From assembly GCF_030605225.1 (NCBI RefSeq), contig NZ_JAUWAV010000012.1:1-64000 (forward strand): 64,000 nucleotides of DNA, in the 5' to 3' direction. Of this stretch, positions 1 to 6,094 are shown piece by piece. This DNA comes from Geoalkalibacter sp. GTDB lineage: Bacteria; Desulfobacterota; Desulfuromonadia; Desulfuromonadales; Geoalkalibacteraceae. A program made the position numbers and the translations under genes. A model generated the notes under the pieces. The model did no database searches. It was not told where the DNA came from and saw only the letters and a program-made list of their open reading frames with translations. Every line of letters starts with the position of its first letter. The stretch's first letter is position 1.

Positions 1-416
1 TCACCACCATCATGGTCGACAACGAGGTTTACGGCAACACCGGCGGGCAGGAGAGCGGCATGTCCGCCGAGGGGAAGGTTCTGCCCATGGCGCCCCGCGG
101 AAAGACCTTCCCCAAGATTCCCGTCTTCGAACTGGCAAAGACCTCGGGATGCGTGTACGGTGCCCGCGTCACCATCGCCAACCCCGCCAGGCTCGGTCAG
201 GTCGTGAGAAAAGCCGTTCTCGTCGCCCGAGAGGTCGGACCGACCTACGTCCAGATCTATACCCCCTGCCCGACGAACCTGAGGTTTTCCCCCGCTGAGA
301 CGATCAACGTCGCCAAGGCGGCACAGAAGGACGCCTACGCCTTCGAGGAATTTATGAGCGAGCCGGTTCGCCAGCTGATCGAGGGGGGAAATGGGGAGAT
401 CTCTGACATTGAGTGA
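1..416 (+). CDS. 2-oxoacid:ferredoxin oxidoreductase, beta (TPP-binding) subunit, 3' part
   Basis: The gene is cut by the left window edge; the open frame runs from base 3 to the stop at 414-416. The visible protein opens with a DNEVYGNTGGQ motif, which matches the metal/TPP-binding region of PorB/KorB-type beta subunits, and later carries a TPCPTN segment typical of the C-terminal half of the same family. Such subunits use thiamine diphosphate to decarboxylate a 2-oxoacid and pass electrons to ferredoxin in anaerobes. Pyruvate, 2-oxoglutarate or branched-chain oxoacid specificity cannot be told from this part. The alpha and gamma subunits would be expected upstream, outside the window. Confidence 0.85.
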   Translation, partial: TTIMVDNEVYGNTGGQESGMSAEGKVLPMAPRGKTFPKIPVFELAKTSGCVYGARVTIANPARLGQVVRKAVLVAREVGPTYVQIYTPCPTNLRFSPAETINVAKAAQKDAYAFEEFMSEPVRQLIEGGNGEISDIE

Positions 417-597
417 GCTGAGGCTTCCGTTGCGCCCGGGGAAAAGACATCTTTTGCTTTTCCTTCGCTGAACGAGCCTGCGGAATCCTTATGAACTGAT
501 AAAATGATTCACCTGATACTGGGCCGGCCTTCTGCTGATTTCCGGGAGGCGATTGAGACTCGGCAATAAACGGCGGTAAACCAGAATAGGAGGATCT

Positions 598-1296
598 ATG
601 CCCACCAAAGTGCTTGCCCCCTCGGTAGAGCAGCGCATGCGCGCCTATCACGATCTCACCCATCGCGCCCAGACGGTGAAGAAAAGCGCTGCGCCCAAGC
701 CGACCATCACCCTGTCGCGGCAGTTTGGCTGCGAGGCATTTCCCGTGGCCGAGGAGCTGATCCGGCGCGCCCAGGAACTCACCGGCGAACCCTGGCTGCT
801 GGTGGACAAGTCGTTGCTCGACGAAGTGGCCCGGGAACACCGCATTGACCCCGACATCATGCAGTCCCTCGGCGAGGGGCCGCGCTGGATCGACGACGTC
901 TTCGCCAGTTTTTCCGATCGCTGGAAGGCCGATGCCGACTACTACCGGCTGCTCGGCGAGCAGGTGCTGATGATCGCCGCTACCGGCAACGCGGTCATGG
1001 TCGGCCTGGGGGCGGCTATCATCACCAAAGAGTTGAAGAACTGCTTTCATTTTCGCCTGATTGCCGATCAGGATTTCAAGGTGCGCTCCATCGCGCGGCG
1101 CATGAACCTCACCCGCCAGGAGGCGGAGCTCATCGTGCTGGAGCGCCAGAAGGAACGGGACCGGATCATGCGGCGCATGCTCGATGCCGACGGACACGAT
1201 CCCTTGCTCTATCACGCGCTGTTCAACAACGGCAAGCTGCGCAGTCCTCAAATCGCGCGAATCATTCTCGATCATGTGCTGAGCGGTGAGGGCTGA
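598..1296 (+). CDS. Cytidylate kinase-like family protein
   Basis: A 232-residue protein of the cytidylate-kinase-like (AAA_26) family. Near residue 40 the ITLSRQFGCEAFPVAEEL stretch occupies the place of the P-loop region of nucleoside kinases, but it lacks a clear GxxxxGK[ST], so true kinase activity is uncertain. The C-terminal half has the Arg-rich lid-like segment (ARRMNLTRQEAELIVLERQKER) seen in this family. The start is an ATG preceded by AGGAGG at a good distance. It stands alone, converging on the rhomboid gene on the opposite strand. Family members are common in Desulfuromonadales; their substrate is not established. Confidence 0.75.
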   Translation: MPTKVLAPSVEQRMRAYHDLTHRAQTVKKSAAPKPTITLSRQFGCEAFPVAEELIRRAQELTGEPWLLVDKSLLDEVAREHRIDPDIMQSLGEGPRWIDDVFASFSDRWKADADYYRLLGEQVLMIAATGNAVMVGLGAAIITKELKNCFHFRLIADQDFKVRSIARRMNLTRQEAELIVLERQKERDRIMRRMLDADGHDPLLYHALFNNGKLRSPQIARIILDHVLSGEG

Positions 1297-1368
1297 AGGA
1301 GGGTCCGCCGCTGCGGCAAGCTTCGATGCACAGAGCCAACAATGTATGGTCGGAGCAATTTTCTTGCG

Positions 1369-2355
1369 TTATGTCACACGCAACGCCGCCCACCAGGCAC
1401 CCACCATCAAACCCAGGGCCGCAAGCGCCAGCAGGGCGTTGAGGCCTCTGCCGGGGCGACCGTATCGGGCGAGCAGGATGCTGGTCGGAAGGCCGAGGGA
1501 CAGGCCCGCTGCAAGGCCAAAGAGGTGGGCGCCGAGGTCGGTGTTCTCGCCCGCGCTGCCGAGCAGCGCCAGCAGGGCTAGGGCGGCGGCCAGGGACAGA
1601 TGCAAGCGACGACGCAGGGTTTGACGGGGGCGATGCAGGTTGAGGGCGGCGAGCAGTCCGACGGCGCCGAACACGGCGGTGGAGGCGCCCACCGAACGGT
1701 GCAGGGGCGACTGCAGCCAGGCGTTGAGCATGTTGCCGAGGGCGCCGCTGCCGAGCAGCAGCGCCCAGCCGAGGCCCGATCCCAGGGCGCGGCAGAGCAG
1801 GCTGATGAACAGGCCGCCGATGCACAGATTGCCGAGCAGGTGCAGGCCGTCGGCATGCAGGCTCAGGGCGGTGAGGGTGCGCCACCACTCGCCGGCGCGG
1901 ATCGCTCCGGCATCAGCGTTGCCGCGGGTCAGCCAGTCAAAGGATCCGTGGCCGAGCAGGTTGATATCGAGCAGCAGCAGGTTGTGAAAGATGGCAAGCA
2001 GCGCCAGCACCGATAGGCTGACCAGCACATTGTCCGCCTGGGGCGCGCTTTGCGCTCCGCGTGGCGGCCAATCGCGGTTTTCCGCCTCGAAGCGGCGCAG
2101 TTCGTCCAGGGCCAAGGCATAGCTTTCCGGGGGAACGAGCAGGCGCCATCCCTGGTGGGCCGCCTCGACCCGGTAGGCGATGCGGCGCGCCTCAAGGGTC
2201 AGTGCCCAGAGGCGAATCCGCTGCGTCGACAACTGCGTGCCGCTGTGTTGCCGATAGGACAGATCTTGCGGCACGGCCCGCCATTCATCCTCGGCGCCTG
2301 GCAGAGCAGGCCCGTCGGGGCGCTCGGTGGCTTGGTCATCGGTGGGTTGGTTCAT
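1369..2355 (-). CDS. Rhomboid family intramembrane serine protease
   Basis: An integral membrane serine protease that cleaves transmembrane substrates. After a soluble N-terminal region of about 120 residues come several hydrophobic segments with the diagnostic rhomboid motifs: a WWR element, HLLGN, the catalytic-serine box GASTAVFG and a later GAHLFG segment supplying the catalytic histidine. The frame is also open upstream to a TTG at 2397, but the ATG at 2355 (MNQPTDD) is the more ordinary start, although its ribosome-binding site is weak. Length (328 residues) is normal for bacterial rhomboids with a cytoplasmic N-terminal domain. The substrate is unknown. Confidence 0.85.
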   Translation of the reverse strand: MNQPTDDQATERPDGPALPGAEDEWRAVPQDLSYRQHSGTQLSTQRIRLWALTLEARRIAYRVEAAHQGWRLLVPPESYALALDELRRFEAENRDWPPRGAQSAPQADNVLVSLSVLALLAIFHNLLLLDINLLGHGSFDWLTRGNADAGAIRAGEWWRTLTALSLHADGLHLLGNLCIGGLFISLLCRALGSGLGWALLLGSGALGNMLNAWLQSPLHRSVGASTAVFGAVGLLAALNLHRPRQTLRRRLHLSLAAALALLALLGSAGENTDLGAHLFGLAAGLSLGLPTSILLARYGRPGRGLNALLALAALGLMVGAWWAALRVT

Positions 2356-2688
2356 GGACCCATCATCGCAAATTACGCATGGCGCGTCACGTTCCAAGGA
2401 TGATTATCGTCCCAGACGCATAGAGGCCCGGGCATTTTTCCGGCGCGCGCGGTATCTTTTCTCCGGGGAAAGGTGTAGAGTGGAAGTCCTTGGGCCACCG
2501 CTGGTTCTTTTCTCAAAACGCCACCACCATTCATGCCGTGGGCGAATGCCGCCTCGGCGCCAGTAAATCCCCAAAGCGTGCCGCGTTTCTCAGGCATGTC
2601 AATTGTCGGGCCTGCCGCGTGACTCGAAAAGTTTTCGCTGGTTTAGCGGACAAGGTCCGGCTCGTCTCATTCGCAAGGGAGTTTCACC
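2356..2688. other. Intergenic, no gene seen
   Basis: About 330 bases between the divergently oriented rhomboid and zinc-ribbon genes. It should hold promoters for both, but I could not pick a convincing sigma-70 pair. The short open frames here have no ribosome-binding site or family resemblance. Confidence 0.4.
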
Positions 2689-3093
2689 ATGCAAAGCATC
2701 ACCCTCGCCGTCGGCGACGCGATCAAAGGTCGCTGTACCAAGTGCCGCAAGAACACCGATCATCTCATCCTCACCCTGGCGGACGAAAATCCGGCGGAGG
2801 TTCAGTGCGATGCCTGTGGTCGCCGGCACAAATACCGCCCGCCGACCCTCGCCAAGCAACCTGCCACGCGGCGCGGCGGCGATCCCCAGGAGAGCGAGCG
2901 CAAGGAATGGGAAAGTCTGCGGCCGAGCATGAACAGTGCGGTGGCGCGTGATTACTCCATGACCGATGCCTACAAGGTCAAGGCTCTGATCAATCACCCG
3001 ATTTTCGGACTGGGATTGGTACAGCGCGTGGTCGGGACGCGAAAGGTCGAGGTTTTGTTCGAGGACGGCAGAAAAACCATGCGCTGCAAATAA
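2689..3093 (+). CDS. Small Cys-rich (zinc-ribbon-like) protein with C-terminal beta-barrel-like segment
   Basis: A 134-residue protein. The N-terminal third has two CxxC pairs (CTKC and CDAC) about 30 residues apart, the spacing of a zinc ribbon. The last 40 residues (HPIFGLGLVQRVVGTRKVEV, then LFEDG) resemble the small beta-rich segments at the C-termini of PcrA-like and CarD-like proteins, suggesting contact with DNA or RNA polymerase; that is inference. The ATG is preceded by AAGGGAG. A small hairpin with 8-bp arms follows the stop (3100-3118). Similar uncharacterised proteins occur in Geobacter relatives; no function is assigned. Confidence 0.7.
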   Translation: MQSITLAVGDAIKGRCTKCRKNTDHLILTLADENPAEVQCDACGRRHKYRPPTLAKQPATRRGGDPQESERKEWESLRPSMNSAVARDYSMTDAYKVKALINHPIFGLGLVQRVVGTRKVEVLFEDGRKTMRCK

Positions 3094-3160
3094 CCTTGAC
3101 CTGCTCGGAACGAGCAGGGCTCAGGCTGGGAATCGGGACACTCGATGGAAAGAGAAGTGC

Positions 3161-3373
3161 ATGAAGATCTGCGATCTGTGTGAGGCGCAATCAAAAAAGT
3201 CGCGCAACGGCAAACCCCATGAGCATTTGGTGAAAATTGATGCGCCCCGACTTTTCGCGGGGAAAAAACCTCGGGGCTTTGAGGAGCAGGATTATCAATG
3301 CCAGGCCTGCAACGCCAAATTTACGCAGAGCACCGATAAAAACGATCTGGCCTGGACGCTCTGGCGGGGTTAG
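3161..3373 (+). CDS. Small Cys-rich hypothetical protein
   Basis: A 70-residue protein with two CxxC pairs (CDLC near the N-terminus, CQAC near residue 48), which suggests a zinc-ribbon fold. It lies 67 bases after the previous Cys-rich gene on the same strand and converges on the small Lys-rich gene on the opposite strand. The start ATG has only a weak purine-rich stretch (AAAGAGAAG) upstream. I do not recognise a named family. Confidence 0.6.
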   Translation: MKICDLCEAQSKKSRNGKPHEHLVKIDAPRLFAGKKPRGFEEQDYQCQACNAKFTQSTDKNDLAWTLWRG

Positions 3374-3385
3374 GCGCGAGGCGTT

Positions 3386-3529
3386 TTATTCTTCCAGTTC
3401 GGTGGAGGATTCCTCAGCGGATTCCTCCGCGCCTTCTTCCTGCTTGCGCTTCTTCTTTTCTTCCTTTTTTGCTTTTTTGAGGAGTTCCTTCTGGCGTTTT
3501 TCAAAGCCGTAATTGGGTTTCTTGGCCAT
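3386..3529 (-). CDS. 47-residue Lys/Glu-rich small protein
   Basis: A very short gene encoding MAKKPNYGFEKRQKELLKKA followed by a run of Lys/Arg and a Glu/Ser-rich acidic tail. The ATG is preceded by AAAGGA at a good distance and the frame ends in TAA. The sharp charge split, basic centre and acidic C-terminus, suggests an extended or coiled helical peptide, perhaps nucleic-acid or ribosome associated; this is inference. Similar short 'MAKKPNYGFEKRQKE' proteins are, from memory, widespread in proteobacteria without a known role. It lies downstream of the cold-shock gene on the same strand, beyond that gene's terminator. Confidence 0.7.
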   Translation of the reverse strand: MAKKPNYGFEKRQKELLKKAKKEEKKKRKQEEGAEESAEESSTELEE

Positions 3530-3602
3530 TCGAGATCCTTTCGGTGAGAATTTTCGCCCGCGCAGAGCCGCCTGGGCGGTGCTCGTCCATCGACGCTGGA
3601 AA

Positions 3603-3636
3603 AAAAGAGCCCCACGAAATTTCGCGGGGCTCTTTT
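3603..3636 (-). terminator. Rho-independent terminator of the cold-shock gene
   Basis: Eleven-base arms AAAAGAGCCCC and GGGGCTCTTTT close a hairpin 25 bases past the csp stop codon; on the minus strand it ends in a long T run. Confidence 0.85.
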
Positions 3637-3660
3637 GCTACCATCTATGCAAAATCTTAC

Positions 3661-3861
3661 TTAAATTCTGCGCACGTTAGCTGACTGGGGGCCTTTTTGA
3701 CCCTGGGTGACTTCGAAATTCACACGGTCGCCCTCGGCAAGGGATTTGAAACCGTTGCCCTGAATTTCAGAAAAATGCACGAACACGTCGGGTCCGTTGT
3801 CCTGCTCGATGAAACCGAAACCCTTGGCGTCGTTAAACCACTTCACTGTACCTTCTGCCAT
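3661..3861 (-). CDS. csp: Cold-shock domain protein (CspA family)
   Basis: A 66-residue single-domain cold-shock protein, a nucleic-acid-binding OB fold that melts RNA secondary structure. Both RNA-binding motifs are visible: KGFGFI (RNP1) and DVFVHF (RNP2), and the protein opens with [10 protein letters not shown] and closes with [10 protein letters not shown]. The frame is open 20 codons further upstream, but the internal ATG has GGAGAAAAGCAA before it and gives the standard family length, so it is chosen. A hairpin and two palindromes lie upstream (3929-4033), consistent with leader-mediated control typical of csp genes. Confidence 0.95.
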   Translation of the reverse strand: MAEGTVKWFNDAKGFGFIEQDNGPDVFVHFSEIQGNGFKSLAEGDRVNFEVTQGQKGPQSANVRRI

Positions 3862-3928
3862 TTGCTTTTCTCCATGTTCCTCGATCGGAACTTTTTTGTT
3901 GTGTAAATCCCCATCACCCAAAACAAAA

Positions 3929-3958
3929 AAAACACATGACCCAATGGGCCTGTGTTTT
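3929..3958 (-). terminator. Hairpin with T run, between toxin-antitoxin pair and csp
   Basis: AAAACACA pairs with TGTGTTTT around an inner GGGxxCCC stem. On the minus strand it is followed by a very T-rich run. It could end the toxin-antitoxin transcript or act as an attenuator in the csp leader, since it lies only about 70 bases before the csp start. Confidence 0.6.
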
Positions 3959-3967
3959 TGTTCCAGG

Positions 3968-4033
3968 TTGACACCTTGTCAATCTGGCGGGAAACAAAAA
4001 ACTTACACAAACTCGCTTAAGTGTTTGAACACT
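3968..4033. promoter_or_regulatory. Two perfect palindromes upstream of csp
   Basis: TTGACACCTTGTCAA (3968-3982) is a 6-3-6 inverted repeat that also contains a TTGACA on both strands. AGTGTTTGAACACT (4020-4033) is a 14-bp perfect palindrome. They lie between the relE-like stop and the csp leader. They may be operators or a csp promoter region; which protein binds is unknown. Confidence 0.45.
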
Positions 4034-4083
4034 AACACGGCGGCTTCTCATAAAGCAAGGGCTAATTTCGCGTCGACCTAAAC

Positions 4084-4407
4084 TCAATCAAGAAGTCTAG
4101 CCAGTGCCGCACGATAAGCCGCCATATTCTCCCTGCGGTCAATGGCGAGAACCAGAACCACCAGGGTGTCATCCTCAACCATGTAGACCAGCCGATATCC
4201 CTGTTTTCGCAATTTTATTTTATAGCAGCCGCGCAATTCGCCGTGAAGTTCCGCACCCGACACGTGAGGCCGTTCCAGTCGCTTTTTGAGGGCCTTGCGC
4301 AAGGGTTCCTTGATGCTGCCGTCCAAGGCTTGCCATTCCTGGAGCGCTTCGGGAACAAATTTAAGGCGATATGTCTTTTTTCCCTGGGCAGAATCAGATG
4401 TCGTCAA
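4084..4407 (-). CDS. RelE/ParE-family toxin
   Basis: A 107-residue toxin of the RelE superfamily, which typically cuts mRNA on the ribosome. It shows the family's features: a LKFVPEALQEWQALDGSI start, a basic middle (LRKALKKRLERP), GCYKIKLRKQGYRLVY and the closing VLVLAIDRRE. The start is a TTG with GAGGTGGACA before it; it overlaps the end of the antitoxin gene by 14 bases, the usual coupled arrangement. The pair sits immediately outside the leftmost comM fragment, so it could be native or part of the accreted region. Confidence 0.9.
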   Translation of the reverse strand: MTTSDSAQGKKTYRLKFVPEALQEWQALDGSIKEPLRKALKKRLERPHVSGAELHGELRGCYKIKLRKQGYRLVYMVEDDTLVVLVLAIDRRENMAAYRAALARLLD

Positions 4408-4651
4408 TGTCCACCTCGACAGCCTGATCTGTTTGCGCCAATCGGCGACGCACCAGTTCGGTCAGATCACGGTCGGCGAGGGCATCGACAAAGGCTTCAA
4501 AAACCTTCGGGCTGACCATGTAGAAGGCCGGCCGATTGTGACTGAGGATCGCGACCGGTTTTTCTCCTGCGGCGCGCAGCACCTGAGAGGGATTTTTCTT
4601 GAATTCGGACATGCTGATGCTCAGATCGGCGTAAATAGTATCCATGGGCAT
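4394..4651 (-). CDS. Phd/YefM (RelB)-family antitoxin
   Basis: An 85-residue antitoxin. The N-terminal half (SMSEFKKNPSQVL, then KPVAILSHNRPAFYMVSP) is the Phd/YefM DNA-binding domain; the acidic C-terminus ending EVDIDDI would wrap the toxin. The ATG at 4651 has AAAGGAG at seven bases; a second ATG two codons on is possible. It is first in the operon, so it probably autorepresses the promoter just upstream (4652-4734). Confidence 0.9.
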   Translation of the reverse strand: MPMDTIYADLSISMSEFKKNPSQVLRAAGEKPVAILSHNRPAFYMVSPKVFEAFVDALADRDLTELVRRRLAQTDQAVEVDIDDI

Positions 4652-4734
4652 ATTTAGTCTCCTTTAAGCTCCAAATATAGAGCTATTGTCGGAGTTTTTC
4701 AAGCTGCTGTGATCTAGCCGGTCGCAAATTTGCC

Positions 4735-5217
4735 TTACCCCGGCCGGCGATCGAGGCTGCGGTACTGGATGGCTTCGGCGAGATGGGTCTGGGTGAGGGT
4801 CGCGCTTTCCTTGAGATCGGCGATGGTGCGGGCGAGCTTGAGGATGCGCGCGTAGGAGCGAGCCGAGAGGCCGAGGCGGTCGGTGACCATTTCCAGCAGC
4901 TTGTGGCCGGCGGCATCGACGGCGCAGAATTTGCGGATGTGGCGCGCCTGCATCTGTGCGTTGCAGTGCAGGCCGAAGGGCGAGAGACGCTCGCGCTGGA
5001 TGGCGCGCGCCGCCTCGACGCGGGCGCGGATGGCGGCCGAGGGTTCGGCGTCGCGCGGATCGGCGAGATCCTTGTGCGCCACGCGCGGCACCTCGACGTG
5101 CAGATCGATGCGATCGAGCAGCGGCCCGGAGAGGCGCGTCTTGTAGCGTTGCAGCATCAGCGGCGTGCAGGAGCACTGCTGCAGGGAATCGCCGTAAAAA
5201 CCGCAGTTGCAGGGGTT
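4735..5217 (-). pseudogene. comM: comM 3' segment 1 (displaced C-terminal part)
   Basis: This segment encodes the last ~160 residues of a ComM/YifB protein, from the NPCNCG motif through LSGPLLDRIDLHVEVPR, the ARHIRKFC box and the final EAIQYRSLDRR, and ends in a proper TAA. Everything N-terminal to NPC, including the Walker A and B motifs, is absent. Its sequence differs clearly from the full comM at 41881-43410 and from the copy at 14706, so it is not a recent duplicate. Homology stops at TTGCAGGGGTT, where an HTH gene begins on the other strand. I read it as the original 3' end of comM, displaced by an integrated island. The frame has no stop and continues beyond the junction to an ATG at 5292. 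Confidence 0.9.
5207..5214. other. Putative attachment core (TTGCAGGG) at comM segment 1
   Basis: Right limit of comM homology. The same eight bases, encoding part of the NPC motif, mark the limit of the copy at 15178-15185 and occur inside the full gene at 42353-42360. No recombinase was identified, so the attachment role is inferred. Confidence 0.5.
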
Positions 5218-5696
5218 TGAACATCTTTTACAAGTATTCCAATTCACCTGAAGCCCCGCACAAAATCGAAATTCCTTTTGAAAATCGTCCATCTAAAGAA
5301 CTTGCGCAAAAACCAGCCACCCTCGGCGACCTTCTGCGTCGTCGCCGTCTTGAGCTAGGATTGTACCAAAAAGATGTCGCGATTCAGATTGGCGTGACAA
5401 CTTCGACCATTTGGAACTGGGAGCACGGCTGGGCTGTTGACCAGAAATACATCCCTCGGGTCATCAAATTCCTCGGATATAATCCCATCCCCTGTCCTGA
5501 CGATCTACTGGAAAGATTGGCCTGGTACAAGCAGGTCAATGGACTGACGCTCGAAGAACTCGGCACTGCGATGGGCCGTGACCCTGAGCAGATGGCCGAC
5601 TGGTTGGCTGGTCGCCACAAACCGTGTCGGCGTAACCGTGAGGAGGTTGAGCGGTTTCTGATTTGCAAGATTTCCCTCTTCACAGGTTTCACCTAA
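5217..5696 (+). CDS. Double helix-turn-helix (XRE-like) protein, copy 1
   Basis: The protein has an N-terminal XRE-type helix-turn-helix (TLGDLLRRRRLELGLYQKDV, then GVTTSTIWNWE), a FLGYNPIPCP linker and a second HTH-like half (ERLAWYKQVNGLTLEELGTA, then GRDPEQMADWLAG). No ATG is present; the best start is the TTG at 5217, in the comM junction itself, and the reading frame resembles that of copy 2 (15248-15658) all the way to the junction. It reads away from the comM fragment and precedes the kdp operon by 214 bases. A DNA-binding role is likely; involvement in island integration is only a hypothesis based on position. Confidence 0.75.
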   Translation: MNIFYKYSNSPEAPHKIEIPFENRPSKELAQKPATLGDLLRRRRLELGLYQKDVAIQIGVTTSTIWNWEHGWAVDQKYIPRVIKFLGYNPIPCPDDLLERLAWYKQVNGLTLEELGTAMGRDPEQMADWLAGRHKPCRRNREEVERFLICKISLFTGFT

Positions 5697-5814
5697 CCTT
5701 CCATCCAGTCTCCGGTTCTGGATCGATTTGGCCAAATGCCTTGGAAAATCTGCTCTTCCAGGAAAAACAGAAATTAATCCATGGCCGCTTCGAAAACTTG
5801 GGGGGATGGCTGTG

Positions 5815-5879
5815 ATCTTTATGAAATCTTTATGCCCTGGCGCCTCCTATTGACACTTCATTTATGCCTTTTCTGGTAC
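5815..5879 (+). promoter_or_regulatory. Probable kdp promoter with direct-repeat operator
   Basis: ATCTTTATG occurs twice with an 11-bp period (5815-5823, 5826-5834), with a third partial CATTTATG at 5859-5866. TTGACA lies at 5850-5855, with a poor -10 (CTGGTA or TGGTAC) 17-18 bases on. Tandem repeats one helical turn apart beside a weak promoter fit activation by an OmpR-family regulator such as KdpE; the assignment rests on position. Confidence 0.5.
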
Positions 5880-5910
5880 CTTTGAAACAAATCCTGAGGA
5901 GGTTGGAAGG

Positions 5911-5991
5911 GTGGATATTTTCAATCTAGTCATCCTGGTTGGTTTCTTTTCGGGCACCTGGCTGCTGGTTAAGCTGCTGGAACGGGTCTAG
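5911..5991 (+). CDS. 26-residue single-pass membrane peptide upstream of kdpF
   Basis: A tiny gene starting at GTG, preceded by GGAGGTTGGAAGG, encoding MDIFNLVILVGFFSGTWLLV and six more residues (KLLERV). The hydrophobic core fits a single membrane helix with a charged C-terminal end. It is followed, ten bases after its TAG, by kdpF with its own AGGAGGGG site. Its size and position suggest a second KdpF-like stabilising peptide or a translational leader for the operon. I recall similar short ORFs before kdpF in other genomes but cannot verify it here. Confidence 0.65.
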   Translation: MDIFNLVILVGFFSGTWLLVKLLERV

Positions 5992-6001
5992 GAGGGGTGC
6001 G

Positions 6002-6094
6002 ATGGTCCTCTGGTACTGGATTGGTGGCGCTGTCGCCTGCGGACTCCTGATCTATCTGGCGATTGCCCTGCTCAAACCGGAGCTCTTCTCATGA
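6002..6094 (+). CDS. kdpF: K+-transporting ATPase subunit F
   Basis: A 30-residue hydrophobic peptide ([20 protein letters not shown], then [10 protein letters not shown]), the right length and shape for KdpF, the small lipid-like subunit that stabilises the KdpFABC pump. The closing KPELF is like the KdpF C-terminus. ATG follows AGGAGGGG; the stop overlaps the kdpA start (ATGA), so the two are translationally coupled. Confidence 0.85.
   Translation: MVLWYWIGGAVACGLLIYLAIALLKPELFS

Noticed and set aside
438-463. Hairpin GGAAAAG/CTTTTCC after the first gene
   Set aside because: Short arms and a ten-base loop with no T run; too weak to call a terminator.
4956-5216. N-terminal extension of the first HTH protein into the antisense of comM segment 1
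   Set aside because: The extension is the complement of conserved comM codons and reads as Arg/Ala-rich noise; only the part after the junction is coding.
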